Assembly: GCF_002240355.1 (NCBI RefSeq)
Contig: NZ_CP016353.1
Span: 6,425,001 to 6,489,000 of the forward strand
DNA from: Prauserella marina
GTDB lineage: Bacteria; Actinomycetota; Actinomycetes; Mycobacteriales; Pseudonocardiaceae
Reading direction: 5' to 3'
DNA: 64,000 bases
Position numbers and translations under genes: made by a program. Every line of letters starts with the position of its first letter. The stretch's first letter is position 1. Below are positions 23,998 to 32,928 of this stretch, piece after piece. Below the pieces are notes generated by a model. That model was not told where the DNA came from. It made no database searches and saw nothing but the letters and a program-made list of their open reading frames with translations.

Positions 23998-25161
23998 TCA
24001 CTGCGCGGGATGAATCATGCTGAGCTCGCCGTCGTCGATGAACGGCGCGATCGCCTGCCCATGAACCCTTGCGCTGGTGAGCTGGGCGAGCTTGCTGGTG
24101 GTGCCGTGCGGACCACCCGATATCCGGGTCCAGCCGAGGTTTTCCAGGTAGGCCCAACCGTTGGCGTCGTGCGCCGTCGCGAAGAGGCCGAGTGTGCGCT
24201 GGGCTGGTAACCACGCACGAAGGTTCACGCTTGTGCAGCCGAGCGTGGTCGGCCTCGGGTCGGGATAGTCCTCGATGTACGCCTCGCCGTAGGCGATCCT
24301 GAGGAAACCGTTCTCTCCCCACTCGGAACCCCACGAGTTCTTGGCGATCCAGCAACCGGCCTCGTCGTCCCACCCGATGAGCGCGACGCAGTGGCCGCCG
24401 CTCGTCTCCTCGGTGGTGTGCCGGTAAACCCCGCCCGTGTAATGGAAAAGGTCGTCGTAGATGATCATGCACGCGGTGACGGGACCGTATTCGTGGATGT
24501 GCCGTTTGATAGCGGCAGGGTCCCTGCTGAGGTCGACGACCCCCTCGGCCTTGGCGAGGCGATCGGGCCAACCGGGGTTGAGCGCTCCGGAGCCGTCGTC
24601 GTAGTAGGGGTAGTAGTCGCCGAAGGTCACGCCGAGCGCGACACAGTCGGCGAACATCTCGTCAGGCCACGTTCCGTCAGGCAGGATGGCTTCCCTCGCG
24701 ACGGCGTGTCCAAAGTAGAGATGCGCTTCGGAGAGATCGAGCCGCAGCCCCGGAACCTTCCTCGTGAAAGCCGCCGTGCCCTCCAGCGCGGCGATCGTGC
24801 CGAACGCGCTGCACGAACCCACCTCGCCCTGGTCCTTGACCTCGGTGACGTAGTTGCGGCCTCCGACATCCCTGAGGTCGAAGGAAACCGGAAGACACGG
24901 CGTCGGCTCGTGCTCGACCTCACCGGCAGGCACCTCACGCGGCGCGCTCGCGGCCAGCGCGAACTCGGCCATCCTCGCCGGCAACTCCGCGCGTGCGGTG
25001 ATCTCCCCAGCCGACGGCGCCGGAACACCGAGCCTCGCCTTGCGACACTCCCTCGACAGCTTGCTCAGCTTCGTTTCGCCGCACCGCCACGGATCGCCCA
25101 GCGCGGCAAGAGACTCGCGGATGCCCGCGATCTCGGCCGCGCACGGGTCTTCGGGGCTCAT
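23998..25161 (-). CDS. cytoplasmic papain-like (C1) cysteine protease
   Basis: 387 residues from ATG 25161, with GGAGG six bases upstream; no signal peptide. The catalytic set is complete: oxyanion Gln111 and Cys117 in KDQGEVGSCSAF, His257 in SGGHCVALIGW, and Asn275 in AKNSWGSEWG. An N-terminal helical stretch of about 90 residues could serve as a propeptide-like region. Residues 320-387 form an extra domain (GLFATAHDANGWAYLENLGW, then LAQLTSARVHGQ) shared with the downstream GWEPY-repeat protein. It heads the cluster that also encodes a chagasin-like inhibitor. Confidence 0.9.
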   Translation of the reverse strand: MSPEDPCAAEIAGIRESLAALGDPWRCGETKLSKLSRECRKARLGVPAPSAGEITARAELPARMAEFALAASAPREVPAGEVEHEPTPCLPVSFDLRDVGGRNYVTEVKDQGEVGSCSAFGTIAALEGTAAFTRKVPGLRLDLSEAHLYFGHAVAREAILPDGTWPDEMFADCVALGVTFGDYYPYYDDGSGALNPGWPDRLAKAEGVVDLSRDPAAIKRHIHEYGPVTACMIIYDDLFHYTGGVYRHTTEETSGGHCVALIGWDDEAGCWIAKNSWGSEWGENGFLRIAYGEAYIEDYPDPRPTTLGCTSVNLRAWLPAQRTLGLFATAHDANGWAYLENLGWTRISGGPHGTTSKLAQLTSARVHGQAIAPFIDDGELSMIHPAQ

Positions 25162-25286
25162 GCGTCCTCCTGGGTCGTAACGCAAGTGGTGAAGCAAGCT
25201 GACGCCCATAGGACGCACTGGGGTAGGTCTCAGATACACCCTCAGTACGACTTTTTTCGCGCTCGGCCGTTCTCGGCCCGCGCGCG

Positions 25287-25808
25287 CTACCCCTCCGGGG
25301 GATGTTCTCGCTGTTCGCGCAGTTGTTCCCAGCGCTCGAAGATCAGCGGGATTTCTTTGATCAAGAAGTCGAGGAAGTCGACCATGTGTGACAGCCTGAC
25401 TCCGGCCGGTGAGTCCGGGCCGACCGCGTCGATTCCCTCGACGGTGGCGTCCCGCCACATCCGGATCATGCGGTCGCGCTTGAGCGTGCTGGCGAACCAG
25501 AAGTCGTCGTAGAGCCGGTAGTGGTCACGGCGTTCGCCGGGCAGACGTTCCTTGACGATCATGCCGACCTGGTCGAGATACCGCACCGCCCCTGATATCG
25601 CGGCGGGGCTGACGGACAACTGTTCGGAGAGCTCCGCGGCGGTGAGCCTGCTGTCGTCGGAGACCGCGAGCGCGGCGAACACTCTCGCCGACATCCGTTG
25701 CATACCGAGTTGCGTGAGCGTCAGCGCAAGGCTCTCGATGTACTTGCGAACTGCCTCTTCGTCCCGCCCCACGGCCGGATCACGCTGCGACTGCGGCCTG
25801 CTCGACAT
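25287..25808 (-). CDS. GbsR/MarR-type transcriptional regulator
   Basis: 173 residues from ATG 25808, preceded by AAGGA; an open frame to 25841 is not supported. The winged helix lies at about residues 45-105 (LTAAELSEQLSVSPAAISGA, then VKERLPGERRDHYRL). Helical dimerisation segments flank it. It is divergent from the ABC exporter genes, 95 bp away, with a perfect palindrome between them, and most likely represses the exporter in the absence of a drug-like ligand. Confidence 0.88.
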   Translation of the reverse strand: MSSRPQSQRDPAVGRDEEAVRKYIESLALTLTQLGMQRMSARVFAALAVSDDSRLTAAELSEQLSVSPAAISGAVRYLDQVGMIVKERLPGERRDHYRLYDDFWFASTLKRDRMIRMWRDATVEGIDAVGPDSPAGVRLSHMVDFLDFLIKEIPLIFERWEQLREQREHPPEG

Positions 25809-25867
25809 GTGTCCATCCTTTCCGATACCCCCAGTATTCAATCACCTAATCCATACACTTTCTTAAC

Positions 25868-25883
25868 TTCACAACTTTGTGAA
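25868..25883. promoter_or_regulatory. palindromic operator between MarR-type gene and ABC exporter
   Basis: TTCACAA-CT-TTGTGAA is a perfect 7-2-7 palindrome lying in the AT-rich part of the divergent intergenic region, close to the exporter start. It is the natural candidate binding site for the adjacent regulator. Confidence 0.65.
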
Positions 25884-25903
25884 ATCAGTGTAGCTTCGGC
25901 GGC

Positions 25904-26812
25904 ATGGAAAACGCCATCTCCATCACCGGACTGCGCAAGTCCTTCGGCAGGACCGTGGCGCTCGACGGCCTCGATCTCTCCGTCGCGAAGGGCGAAGTGC
26001 ACGGCTTTCTCGGCCCGAACGGCGCGGGTAAGTCGACAACCATCCGGGTGCTGCTCGGCCTGCTGCGTGCCGACAAAGGCGACGTCAGCCTGCTCGGGGG
26101 CGACCCATGGCGGGACGCGGCGAGCCTGCACCGCAGGCTCGCCTACGTGCCGGGCGACGTGAACCTCTGGCCCAACCTGTCCGGCGGAGAGGTCATCGAC
26201 CTGCTGGGGCGACTGCGGGGCGGGCTCAGCCAGCGGCGGCGCAAGGAACTCATCGACCGCTTCGATCTCGACCCGAAGAAGAAGGGCCGCACCTACTCGA
26301 AGGGCAACCGGCAGAAGGTCGCCATCGTCGCCGCGCTCGCCTCCGACGTGGAACTGCTGCTGCTCGACGAGCCGACCTCCGGCCTGGACCCGCTCATGGA
26401 AGCCACCTTCCAGTACGCGATCCAGGAGGAGCGCGATCGCGGAAGGACCGTGCTGCTGTCGAGCCACATCCTGGCCGAGGTCGAAGCGCTGTGCGACAGG
26501 GTGAGCATCATCCGCAACGGGTTCACCGTCGAGACGGGGACACTCGCCGATCTGCGCCACCTCACCCGTACGTCGATCTCGGCCGAGCTCGCGGGCCACC
26601 CCAACGGCCTCTCGAAGCTCCCCGACGTGCACGACCTACAGGTCGAGGGAAACCGCGTCCGGTTCGACGTCGAGACCCACTCGCTCGACGCGGCGTTGCG
26701 CCAGCTCACCGACATCGGCGTGCGCAGCCTGACCAGCCAGCCGCCGACGCTCGAAGAGCTGTTCCTCAGGCACTACACCGACACAACGCACTCCGAGGCG
26801 GCGAGGACATGA
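25904..26812 (+). CDS. ABC transporter ATP-binding protein (drug exporter type)
   Basis: 302 residues. Walker A is GPNGAGKST (about 38-46), Walker [13 protein letters not shown], the H-loop is in LLSSH, and the C-terminal region is of DrrA type. The signature LSGGQ is replaced by YSKGNRQK, common in the DrrA-like branch. It energises the co-encoded permease: its TGA overlaps the permease ATG. The pair resembles exporters of polyketide-type antibiotics in actinomycetes. Controlled in all likelihood by the divergent MarR-type gene. Confidence 0.93.
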   Translation: MENAISITGLRKSFGRTVALDGLDLSVAKGEVHGFLGPNGAGKSTTIRVLLGLLRADKGDVSLLGGDPWRDAASLHRRLAYVPGDVNLWPNLSGGEVIDLLGRLRGGLSQRRRKELIDRFDLDPKKKGRTYSKGNRQKVAIVAALASDVELLLLDEPTSGLDPLMEATFQYAIQEERDRGRTVLLSSHILAEVEALCDRVSIIRNGFTVETGTLADLRHLTRTSISAELAGHPNGLSKLPDVHDLQVEGNRVRFDVETHSLDAALRQLTDIGVRSLTSQPPTLEELFLRHYTDTTHSEAART

Positions 26813-28452
26813 GTACGACCCTCGAACGCACTCCCACGGCCAGCCCGGTCGCGAGGGGCAGTCAGCTCGTGGGGACAGGTCACCTGGTCCGGCTCGCGCT
26901 GCGAAGAGACCGCCTGATCCTGCCCGTCTGGGTACTCGTACTCGGACTGATGACCTCGGCGGGCGCGGGCCCCTACGAGGCGCTGTACCCGACGGAGGCC
27001 GAACGCGCGGGGCTGACCGCGACGATGGGCGGCAATCCCTCGCTCACCCTGTTGTACGGGCCAGCGTTCGACCTCAGCACACCAGGCGGGTTCACCGCAT
27101 GGCGCTTCGGCGCCTTCGTCGGTCTCTTCCTCGCGCTGGCCTGCATCTTCACCGTCATCCGGCACACGAGGCAGGAAGAGGACACCGGAAGGCAGGAGCT
27201 GCTGTCCTCAGCCGTCGTCGGCCGCTACGCCTCGCTGACCGCTGCCGTGATCGTCGCCGCCATCGGCAGCCTCGCCACCGGCCTGCTCATGGTCGCCAGC
27301 CTGGTCGGCGCCGGACTTCCCGCGGCCGGATCGGTCGCCCTCGCGGCGGGGGTGACGCTGTCGGGCTTCGTCTTCATCGGCGTCGCCACGATCACCGCAC
27401 AGGTCGCCGAGTACTCGCGCACGGCCAACGGCATCGCGATCGCCGTACTCGGCTGCACCTTCCTGCTACGTGCCGTCGGCGACGCGACCCGTGAGGCGAG
27501 CTGGCTTTCGTGGCTCTCGCCCGTCGGCTGGGCAACACAGATCAGGGCGTTCGCCGACGAACGCTGGTGGGTGCTCGCGCTGCTGGCGGGAACCGCGCTG
27601 GTGCTCGCGACGGTCGGCTATCGCCTGCTGCCCCGCAGGGACGTCGGCATGAGCTTGATTCCCGCGCGGCCGGGGCCCGCCGAGGCCACACGCGGCCTCC
27701 GCAGCTCCTTCGCCCTCGCGTTGCGCCTGCAACGGGGCCCGCTCATCGGCTGGGTCATCGGCTTCGCGGTGTTCGGCGCGCTGTTTGGGTCACTCGCGGC
27801 CGGAATCGGCGACGTCATCGGCGAAAGCGCGGAAGCACAACAGATGTTCGCGCGGCTCGGCGGTTCGCAGAGCATGATCGACTCCTTCATCGCGGCCATG
27901 GCTGGAATCGTCGCGATGATCGCCTCGCTCTACTCCGTGCAGGCCACCCTGCGGATGCGTTCGGAGGAGACGGCGTTCCGCGTCGAACCGGTGCTCGCGA
28001 CAAGGGTCAGCAGGCTCGGGTTCGCGGCGAGCCACCTCGTCTTCACCGTCCTCGGCACCGCCCTGCTGCTTGCCGTCTCCGGCCTGTTCACGGGATTGCT
28101 GCACGGCATCAGAGTCAACGACATCGGCGGCCAGGTGCCGTCGGTGATCGGCGCCTCGATGGCACAACTGCCCGCCGTGCTGGTCGTGGCCGGTGCCGGG
28201 GTCGCGCTCTTCGGCCTCCTGCCGAGGTTCGCCGCGCTCGCCTGGGCCGTCGCTTCGCTGTTCCTGCTGATCAGCCTGTTCGGGCCGGTCGCGAACGTCA
28301 GCCAGTCGGTGCTGAACGTCTCGCCGTACCAGCACGTTCCCAAGCTGCCGAGTGCCGAGCTGACCGTGACGCCATTGGTGTGGCTGACCGCGATCGCCCT
28401 CGGGTTGTTCGTCGCGGGGCTCGCCGGGTTCCGGCGAAGGGACATCGGCTGA
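26809..28452 (+). CDS. ABC transporter permease, antibiotic exporter type
   Basis: 547 residues from ATG 26809, which overlaps the ATPase stop (ATGA). About twelve hydrophobic segments are arranged as two six-helix halves. The first half starts at [20 protein letters not shown] and the second at [20 protein letters not shown], so the protein is a fused dimer of the usual ABC-2 permease. It forms the membrane channel for the preceding ATPase. Substrate unknown; export of a polyketide-like compound is an inference from the family. Confidence 0.9.
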   Translation: MSTTLERTPTASPVARGSQLVGTGHLVRLALRRDRLILPVWVLVLGLMTSAGAGPYEALYPTEAERAGLTATMGGNPSLTLLYGPAFDLSTPGGFTAWRFGAFVGLFLALACIFTVIRHTRQEEDTGRQELLSSAVVGRYASLTAAVIVAAIGSLATGLLMVASLVGAGLPAAGSVALAAGVTLSGFVFIGVATITAQVAEYSRTANGIAIAVLGCTFLLRAVGDATREASWLSWLSPVGWATQIRAFADERWWVLALLAGTALVLATVGYRLLPRRDVGMSLIPARPGPAEATRGLRSSFALALRLQRGPLIGWVIGFAVFGALFGSLAAGIGDVIGESAEAQQMFARLGGSQSMIDSFIAAMAGIVAMIASLYSVQATLRMRSEETAFRVEPVLATRVSRLGFAASHLVFTVLGTALLLAVSGLFTGLLHGIRVNDIGGQVPSVIGASMAQLPAVLVVAGAGVALFGLLPRFAALAWAVASLFLLISLFGPVANVSQSVLNVSPYQHVPKLPSAELTVTPLVWLTAIALGLFVAGLAGFRRRDIG

Positions 28453-28464
28453 CCGGCGGTGTGT

Positions 28465-28492
28465 CACCGGCCTCCTCGGGGGTGGGCCGGTG
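28465..28492. terminator. hairpin between convergent exporter and lipoprotein genes
   Basis: CACCGGCC and GGCCGGTG form an 8-bp stem with a 12-nt loop, in the 49-bp gap between two convergent stop codons. No T-run, so termination is inferred from position. Confidence 0.45.
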
Positions 28493-28501
28493 GCATGCCG
28501 C

Positions 28502-29002
28502 TCACGGCTTCTGGGTGACGGCGCCGCGCGCGTCGACGACGAGTGATGCCTGCGGACCCGACGCACCGCAGTAGGTGTCGGAGAGCTGAGGGATCTTCGG
28601 CGTGACGGTGGTGGGTGTCAGCACCCGCTCGCGCTGACCGTCCCACAGCCGCAGGGTCACCTCGACCGGCTGCTCCGGAAGATCGGGAACGGGTACGAAA
28701 GCGACGTAACCTCCCGCGGGTTCCGACCTCGCCGAGCACACGTCGTCCGGCTTGTCGCCGGTGCAGCCCTCGTCTACCGACCTGGTCCGTTCGTTCAAGG
28801 AGACGTCGACATCGTGGCACTCACCGCCCCAGCACGCGGTCAGCTCGGCGGGGCCATGCCCTTCGGCGAAGAAACCGGGTTCGACGTCGACGCCGAACCC
28901 GACGAGAGTGCCGATCGGGGCACATTCCCTCCCGGTTCCGGCCTGACCCCCGCCTCCGCAACCCGCGACCAACAGCACCAGCAACAGTGGCAACACCCTC
29001 AT
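28502..29002 (-). CDS. putative lipoprotein of unknown function
   Basis: 166 residues. A short signal peptide with lipobox LVAGC (Cys15) and a Gly-rich spacer indicates lipid anchoring on the outside of the membrane. The mature part has several cysteines (in ACWGGECHD, EGCTGDKPDDVC and TYCGASG), likely disulphide-bonded, and strand-like segments. No known family is recognised. It is convergent with the ABC exporter and divergent from a winged-helix gene. The conserved-looking cysteines argue for a folded extracytoplasmic protein. Confidence 0.8.
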   Translation of the reverse strand: MRVLPLLLVLLVAGCGGGGQAGTGRECAPIGTLVGFGVDVEPGFFAEGHGPAELTACWGGECHDVDVSLNERTRSVDEGCTGDKPDDVCSARSEPAGGYVAFVPVPDLPEQPVEVTLRLWDGQRERVLTPTTVTPKIPQLSDTYCGASGPQASLVVDARGAVTQKP

Positions 29003-29075
29003 GTGGGCAAGGACGGCGGAACAGGACTATTCGGTTGCACGGCGAAGTCGGTTTCTCGTCGTTAGGGTGCTGCGG

Positions 29076-30260
29076 ATGGATGCCGTCACACCCAGCGCGG
29101 CCGTCGGCTACCGGGTGGCCGCACACGGGCTCGCGCACCGGTCGCCCTCGGCGGAACTGCCGAACGCGACAGGCGCGATCGGTGTGCAGGACACCCCGCC
29201 GGGTACGGCAGGCCAGGCGCTGCATGCCCGGCTCGCGAACCTGGCCCCCGAGGACGTCGACTCCGCCGTCATGGAACGTAAGACGCTGGTCACCATTTGG
29301 GCCATGCGGGGAGCGCCGCACGTGGTGCCCTTCGCCGAGACGGCAGTGTTCACCGAGGGGCTGCTGCCGGACGACGACGCCTCGTGCCTTCACTTCATCA
29401 ACGGCGCGTCGGGGCATCTCGACCGCTTCTCCCTCAGTGCAAGTGAGGCCGTGGCGCTGACGCTCGACGAACTACCGAAAGCGCTTGGCGGAAAACAGCT
29501 CACCAAGGACGAGCTCGGCGTCGCACTGGCCGAACGCGTCGGCAAGCGACTGCCGTCCAGTGCGCGCAAGGGTTTCACCGAACCCGACGGGCTCGGCAAG
29601 AACACCTATGGCGAGAGCCTCGTGCGCTACGCGTTGTACGTCGTCGCCCTGCACGGGGTGCTCTGCATCGTGCCGAGAACGAAGGGTGCCTCGTTGTTCG
29701 CGCTGACCGAGGACTGGCTTGGCGAACCGCTTCCGGCCATGCCATCCGAGGCGGCGAGAGCCGAAATCGTCCGCAGGTACCTGCGGTGTCACGGTCCTTC
29801 CGACAAGACCGCGTTCGCCACGTGGGCAGGCGTCTCGCCTTCGTTCGCGGCGGCGTCGTGGGAGCTGATCGCGGGGGAACTCACCGCCGTCGACTACGCG
29901 GGCCGGACGGCATGGCTACTCGCCGAAGACCTTCCTGCGCTTGCCGCGCCACCCTCGGCGGAGGGAGTCCGGCTGCTGCCGCCCTACGATCCCCTGCTCG
30001 CGACGAGGGATCGCGCCGCCTTCGTTTCCGGCACCGCACGGCAGCGGGAAATCTGGCGGATACAGGGAAACCCGGGTGTCGTGCTCGGCGAGGGCGAGAT
30101 CGTCGGAACGTGGCGCCCTCGCAAACAGGGCAAGAACATCACCATCACGGTGTCGGCGATGCGCACGCTGACGGCGGCGACCCGTGACGCCATCACGGCC
30201 GAGGCGAGCGCGCTCGCTCCGTTCAGGGGCGCGGCGAAGGCGACCGTCGTCTTCGCCTGA
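29076..30260 (+). CDS. winged-helix DNA-binding protein (HTH_42/AlkZ-related family)
   Basis: 394 residues from ATG 29076; the longer frame starting at 29001 overlaps the divergent lipoprotein. The pattern GTAGQALHARLANL, VMERKTLVTIWAMRGAPHVV and, near the C-terminus, LLPPYDPLLATRDR is characteristic of the winged-helix family that includes AlkZ-type DNA glycosylases. AlkZ enzymes unhook interstrand crosslinks through a QxQ/QxD motif, which I cannot locate with certainty. Thus a glycosylase role is possible but unproven. Confidence 0.78.
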   Translation: MDAVTPSAAVGYRVAAHGLAHRSPSAELPNATGAIGVQDTPPGTAGQALHARLANLAPEDVDSAVMERKTLVTIWAMRGAPHVVPFAETAVFTEGLLPDDDASCLHFINGASGHLDRFSLSASEAVALTLDELPKALGGKQLTKDELGVALAERVGKRLPSSARKGFTEPDGLGKNTYGESLVRYALYVVALHGVLCIVPRTKGASLFALTEDWLGEPLPAMPSEAARAEIVRRYLRCHGPSDKTAFATWAGVSPSFAAASWELIAGELTAVDYAGRTAWLLAEDLPALAAPPSAEGVRLLPPYDPLLATRDRAAFVSGTARQREIWRIQGNPGVVLGEGEIVGTWRPRKQGKNITITVSAMRTLTAATRDAITAEASALAPFRGAAKATVVFA

Positions 30261-30271
30261 CCGGAACGGCG

Positions 30272-30805
30272 TCACACCACGAGATCGAGCTGTGCGGTAA
30301 TGGTCACTCTCGGCACCTTCGCGAGCACGGGAAGCACTTCGTCGACGTAGGCGTCCTGGCCCGCTCCGCCGAGCCAGCCATTCGGATTTTCACCCGTCGT
30401 CTCGATGTCCAGCCGGAAGCGGTAGGTCCCCTTGCTTCGCGGAACGAACGCGGAAAAGGTCTCCAGCCCGCGAAATCGGCCGGCCTCGGTGGGGTCGAAG
30501 GTCTCGCCAGGCCGGAGCCGGTGAAAATCGGGCCGTCGAAGGGGACTCACGGACCGGTCCCTGTCCGCCTTCGTCATCCGCCGTGCCGGTGCGGGCGCCG
30601 CGACGATTCTTCCCGTTTCCACTTCGGAAATCGAAGGGCGGTAATAGGGATATCGAATGGAGGACTCCGAACCGTCGAGCACACCGGGAAACCAGAGATC
30701 ACCGACGCCGACGTTGCCGATTCCGACCGCGATGGGCACCGGACCGCCTGGAACATAGGCCGTCAAGGGAGCCACGTACAGCCACACGGAAACGAATTTC
30801 GTCAT
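30272..30805 (-). CDS. hypothetical protein downstream of the FGE-fold gene
   Basis: 177 residues from ATG 30805. The sequence is beta-rich, with a Pro/Gly-rich first half (VAPLTAYVPGGPVPIAVGIG, then DLWFPGVLDG) and a charged middle (RMTKADRDRSVSPLRRPDFH). The C-terminal region alternates strands (GTYRFRLDIETTGE, then VPRVTITAQLDLVV). No signal peptide, membrane helix or known motif is seen. It follows the formylglycine-synthase-fold gene by 140 bp on the same strand, so the two may form a transcription unit. Function unknown. Confidence 0.6.
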   Translation of the reverse strand: MTKFVSVWLYVAPLTAYVPGGPVPIAVGIGNVGVGDLWFPGVLDGSESSIRYPYYRPSISEVETGRIVAAPAPARRMTKADRDRSVSPLRRPDFHRLRPGETFDPTEAGRFRGLETFSAFVPRSKGTYRFRLDIETTGENPNGWLGGAGQDAYVDEVLPVLAKVPRVTITAQLDLVV

Positions 30806-30945
30806 GCCTGGCTTGCCTTTTCCTGCTGCCACCGGTTGTTGACTCAACTGTCGAGCCTGGTCGGCTGCCGCAACCCTACACTCCAGAATCACGCGCATCG
30901 ACAATTCGCGGTGACAATGCGCTCTTGCCAAGACAGTCCGGATTT

Positions 30946-31629
30946 TCAACGAGTCACGGAGCGAGCGATCCGGAACCCCACATCGTCGATCCGGAAATCG
31001 GGGTGGCTGCGCCTGCGCACCGACGCCCGGCAACTCCAGTGCTCGTCGAACCAGCCGCCGCCGCGCAGTACCCGGTAACCGGGGTGGTCGACGGCATCGA
31101 AGGCATCCCAGCACCATTCCCACACGTTGCCGAGCATGTCGTAGAGCCCCCAGGCGTTGGGTTTCCTGCCCGCGACGGGATGGATGTGTTCCCCTGAGTT
31201 CCCGCGATACCACGCGATGTCGTCGAGCGGCCCGTATCTCGCCGCGACCGTTCCCGCCCGCGCGGCGTGCTCCCACTCGGCTTCGGTCGGCAACCGGTAC
31301 CCGTCGGCGGTCTCGTCCCACTCGACATCCGGCAGGCCGTCACGTTCTCCGCCGACGCGGTAGGCCGGCCGCAGGCCGGAGCGCACCGAGCAGGCATTGC
31401 AGAAACGCACGGCGTCGAGCCAGGAAACCCCTTCCACCGGCGAGCCCGCGACGGTCGCCGAACCCGGCCACTCTCCGGTCGCCTCGGCATACCGTTCCCT
31501 CGTCACGACCGTGGCAGCCAGCTCGTAGGTCCCGAGGTCGACCGACCAGCTCGTTTCCCTTCGCCGGTCGGTCATCGTCACCGTGCCGCCGGGGATCTGC
31601 CTCATCTCGGGTGCGTCGTTCACGGTCAC
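30946..31629 (-). CDS. formylglycine-generating-enzyme-fold (SUMF1) protein
   Basis: 227 residues from GTG 31629; a GTG six bases further in is equally possible. Family motifs are in order: MRQIPGGTVTM, VEGVSWLDAVRFCNA, YRLPTEAEWEHAARAG, AWGLYDMLGNVWEWCWD and RVLRGGGWFDEHWSCRASVR. True formylglycine synthases carry two active-site cysteines in the last region, whereas only one is present here. It may therefore be a non-catalytic or differently acting C-lectin-like member (EgtB-, NirV- or kinase-associated types also exist). No sulfatase gene is nearby. Confidence 0.85.
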   Translation of the reverse strand: MTVNDAPEMRQIPGGTVTMTDRRRETSWSVDLGTYELAATVVTRERYAEATGEWPGSATVAGSPVEGVSWLDAVRFCNACSVRSGLRPAYRVGGERDGLPDVEWDETADGYRLPTEAEWEHAARAGTVAARYGPLDDIAWYRGNSGEHIHPVAGRKPNAWGLYDMLGNVWEWCWDAFDAVDHPGYRVLRGGGWFDEHWSCRASVRRRSHPDFRIDDVGFRIARSVTR

Positions 31630-31670
31630 TCACCGACAGTACGTGGGCGCCCGCGAGCGACGCGGACGGC

Positions 31671-32435
31671 TCAGTCGAACTCGGTCAGCTCGGCCAACAC
31701 GGCCTCCGCGTCGTCGAGCTTCACGCGTGTCTCGTCGACGGCGGCACGCGCTGCCGAGGTGACCTGCCTGGCTTTGGCCTCGTTCTTCTCGGCTTCCCTC
31801 AACCGCGATCTCGCGGTTTCGTGTTCGCGTCTCACCTCGCTCGCGTGCTGTCTCGCTTCCTTGAGTTGTTCCTTGCGCCGCTTCGCCTCGGCGCCCTTGC
31901 GTTCGGCGGCTTCGCCTTTCGCCTTCACCCTGCGCTTGACGGGTGCCGAACCGAGCCAGTCCGCGCCGAACCCCACCTCGGGGCGCAGTGCCGTGCTGAG
32001 CCTGCCGAGCGCGACCTCGTCGGCGATCCGCCGTTCGGCGAGCGCCGCCTCGAACGTCTCGGACACCTCGCGCGACACCGACTCGCTGACCTGCTCCGAC
32101 GCCAGGCCGGTCGCTTCGGCGGTCAGCGAAGCGACGAGGTCGTGCCTGCGTTTCGACAGTTCCCTCAACGCGTCGCCGGCCAGTTCACTGTGCGCCCCGC
32201 GAAGAGCATCGCCGAGTTCGGTGAGTTCGCCGAGTTCGTCCGGTAGCGACCTGGCGAGACGGTTGACGAGCTCGGCGGCGATCGTCGGCTTGCGCAGGCC
32301 CATGATCCGAGCGGCGAGGTCCTTCTCGCCCGCCTTCTTCGCTCGCGTGGCGGCATCGGCCCTCGCCGACGTGAACTCCTCGCGCCTCAGGCCGTACAAC
32401 TCGTCGGCGACCGAGTCGAAGTCTGCGCTCTCCAT
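31671..32435 (-). CDS. coiled-coil protein of unknown function
   Basis: 254 residues. The N-terminal half is helical (DELYGLRREEFTSARADAAT, then KPTIAAELVNRLAR). The second half is a long highly charged coiled coil from about residue 170 to the end (RKEQLKEARQHASEVRREHE and following), rich in Lys, Glu, Arg and Ala. No transmembrane or DNA-binding motif is recognised. Similar proteins occur widely as single genes in actinomycetes. Divergent from the glutaredoxin gene. Confidence 0.8.
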   Translation of the reverse strand: MESADFDSVADELYGLRREEFTSARADAATRAKKAGEKDLAARIMGLRKPTIAAELVNRLARSLPDELGELTELGDALRGAHSELAGDALRELSKRRHDLVASLTAEATGLASEQVSESVSREVSETFEAALAERRIADEVALGRLSTALRPEVGFGADWLGSAPVKRRVKAKGEAAERKGAEAKRRKEQLKEARQHASEVRREHETARSRLREAEKNEAKARQVTSAARAAVDETRVKLDDAEAVLAELTEFD

Positions 32436-32497
32436 GCCGTTCAGCTTGCCTCGCGCGAGCGGGACAAGCGCGTCGAATCGGCGATTACAGTGGCGTT

Positions 32498-32767
32498 GTG
32501 GCAGCGAACGAGATCGAGTTCTACTGGCGTCCCGGGTGCCCGTTCTGCGCGATGTTGCGTGACGACGTCGAGCGAAGCGGGCTTCCTTTCACCGACGTCA
32601 ACATCTGGGAGGAGCCGGAGGCCGCCGCGCGGGTGCGTTCGGTGGCTGACGGCAACGAGACGGTACCGACGGTGTTCGTGGGGGAGCACGCGCTCGTCAA
32701 TCCCAGCATCGGCGAGCTGACCGCGCTCGTCCGGGCCGAGGCGCCCGAGCTGTTGCCGGGGAACTGA
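32498..32767 (+). CDS. glutaredoxin / mycoredoxin-like protein
   Basis: 89 residues from GTG 32498. The thioredoxin-fold redox motif is CPFC (residues 14-17) after FYWRPG. The cis-proline loop is TVPTVF and the C-terminal helix carries VNPSIGEL. Actinobacterial mycoredoxins reduce mycothiol mixed disulphides but usually carry CGYC; CPFC is a less common variant. It is a monocistronic gene divergent from the coiled-coil gene. Confidence 0.9.
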   Translation: MAANEIEFYWRPGCPFCAMLRDDVERSGLPFTDVNIWEEPEAAARVRSVADGNETVPTVFVGEHALVNPSIGELTALVRAEAPELLPGN

Positions 32768-32884
32768 CGGCTCTCCTCGCGCACCGCCTTCCTGGAAAAA
32801 CCCCTTCGCGCGACAACATTCGGCATCGTGCTCACCCCCTTGTCGAACGTAGGCTTGTTGGATAGCTCGCGGCATGGGTACGAT

Positions 32885-32911
32885 TGTCGGTGTATACGGT
32901 ATACACCGACA
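32885..32911. promoter_or_regulatory. palindromic operator upstream of the formate dehydrogenase operon
   Basis: Perfect 13-bp arms TGTCGGTGTATAC around one central G, ending 17 bp before the fdsG ATG. The inner GTATAC motifs are typical of GntR-family operators. Bound protein here would block the promoter or ribosome access. No regulator gene of that family is in the window. Confidence 0.75.
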
Positions 32912-32928
32912 GGTGCCAGGGAGGCGGT

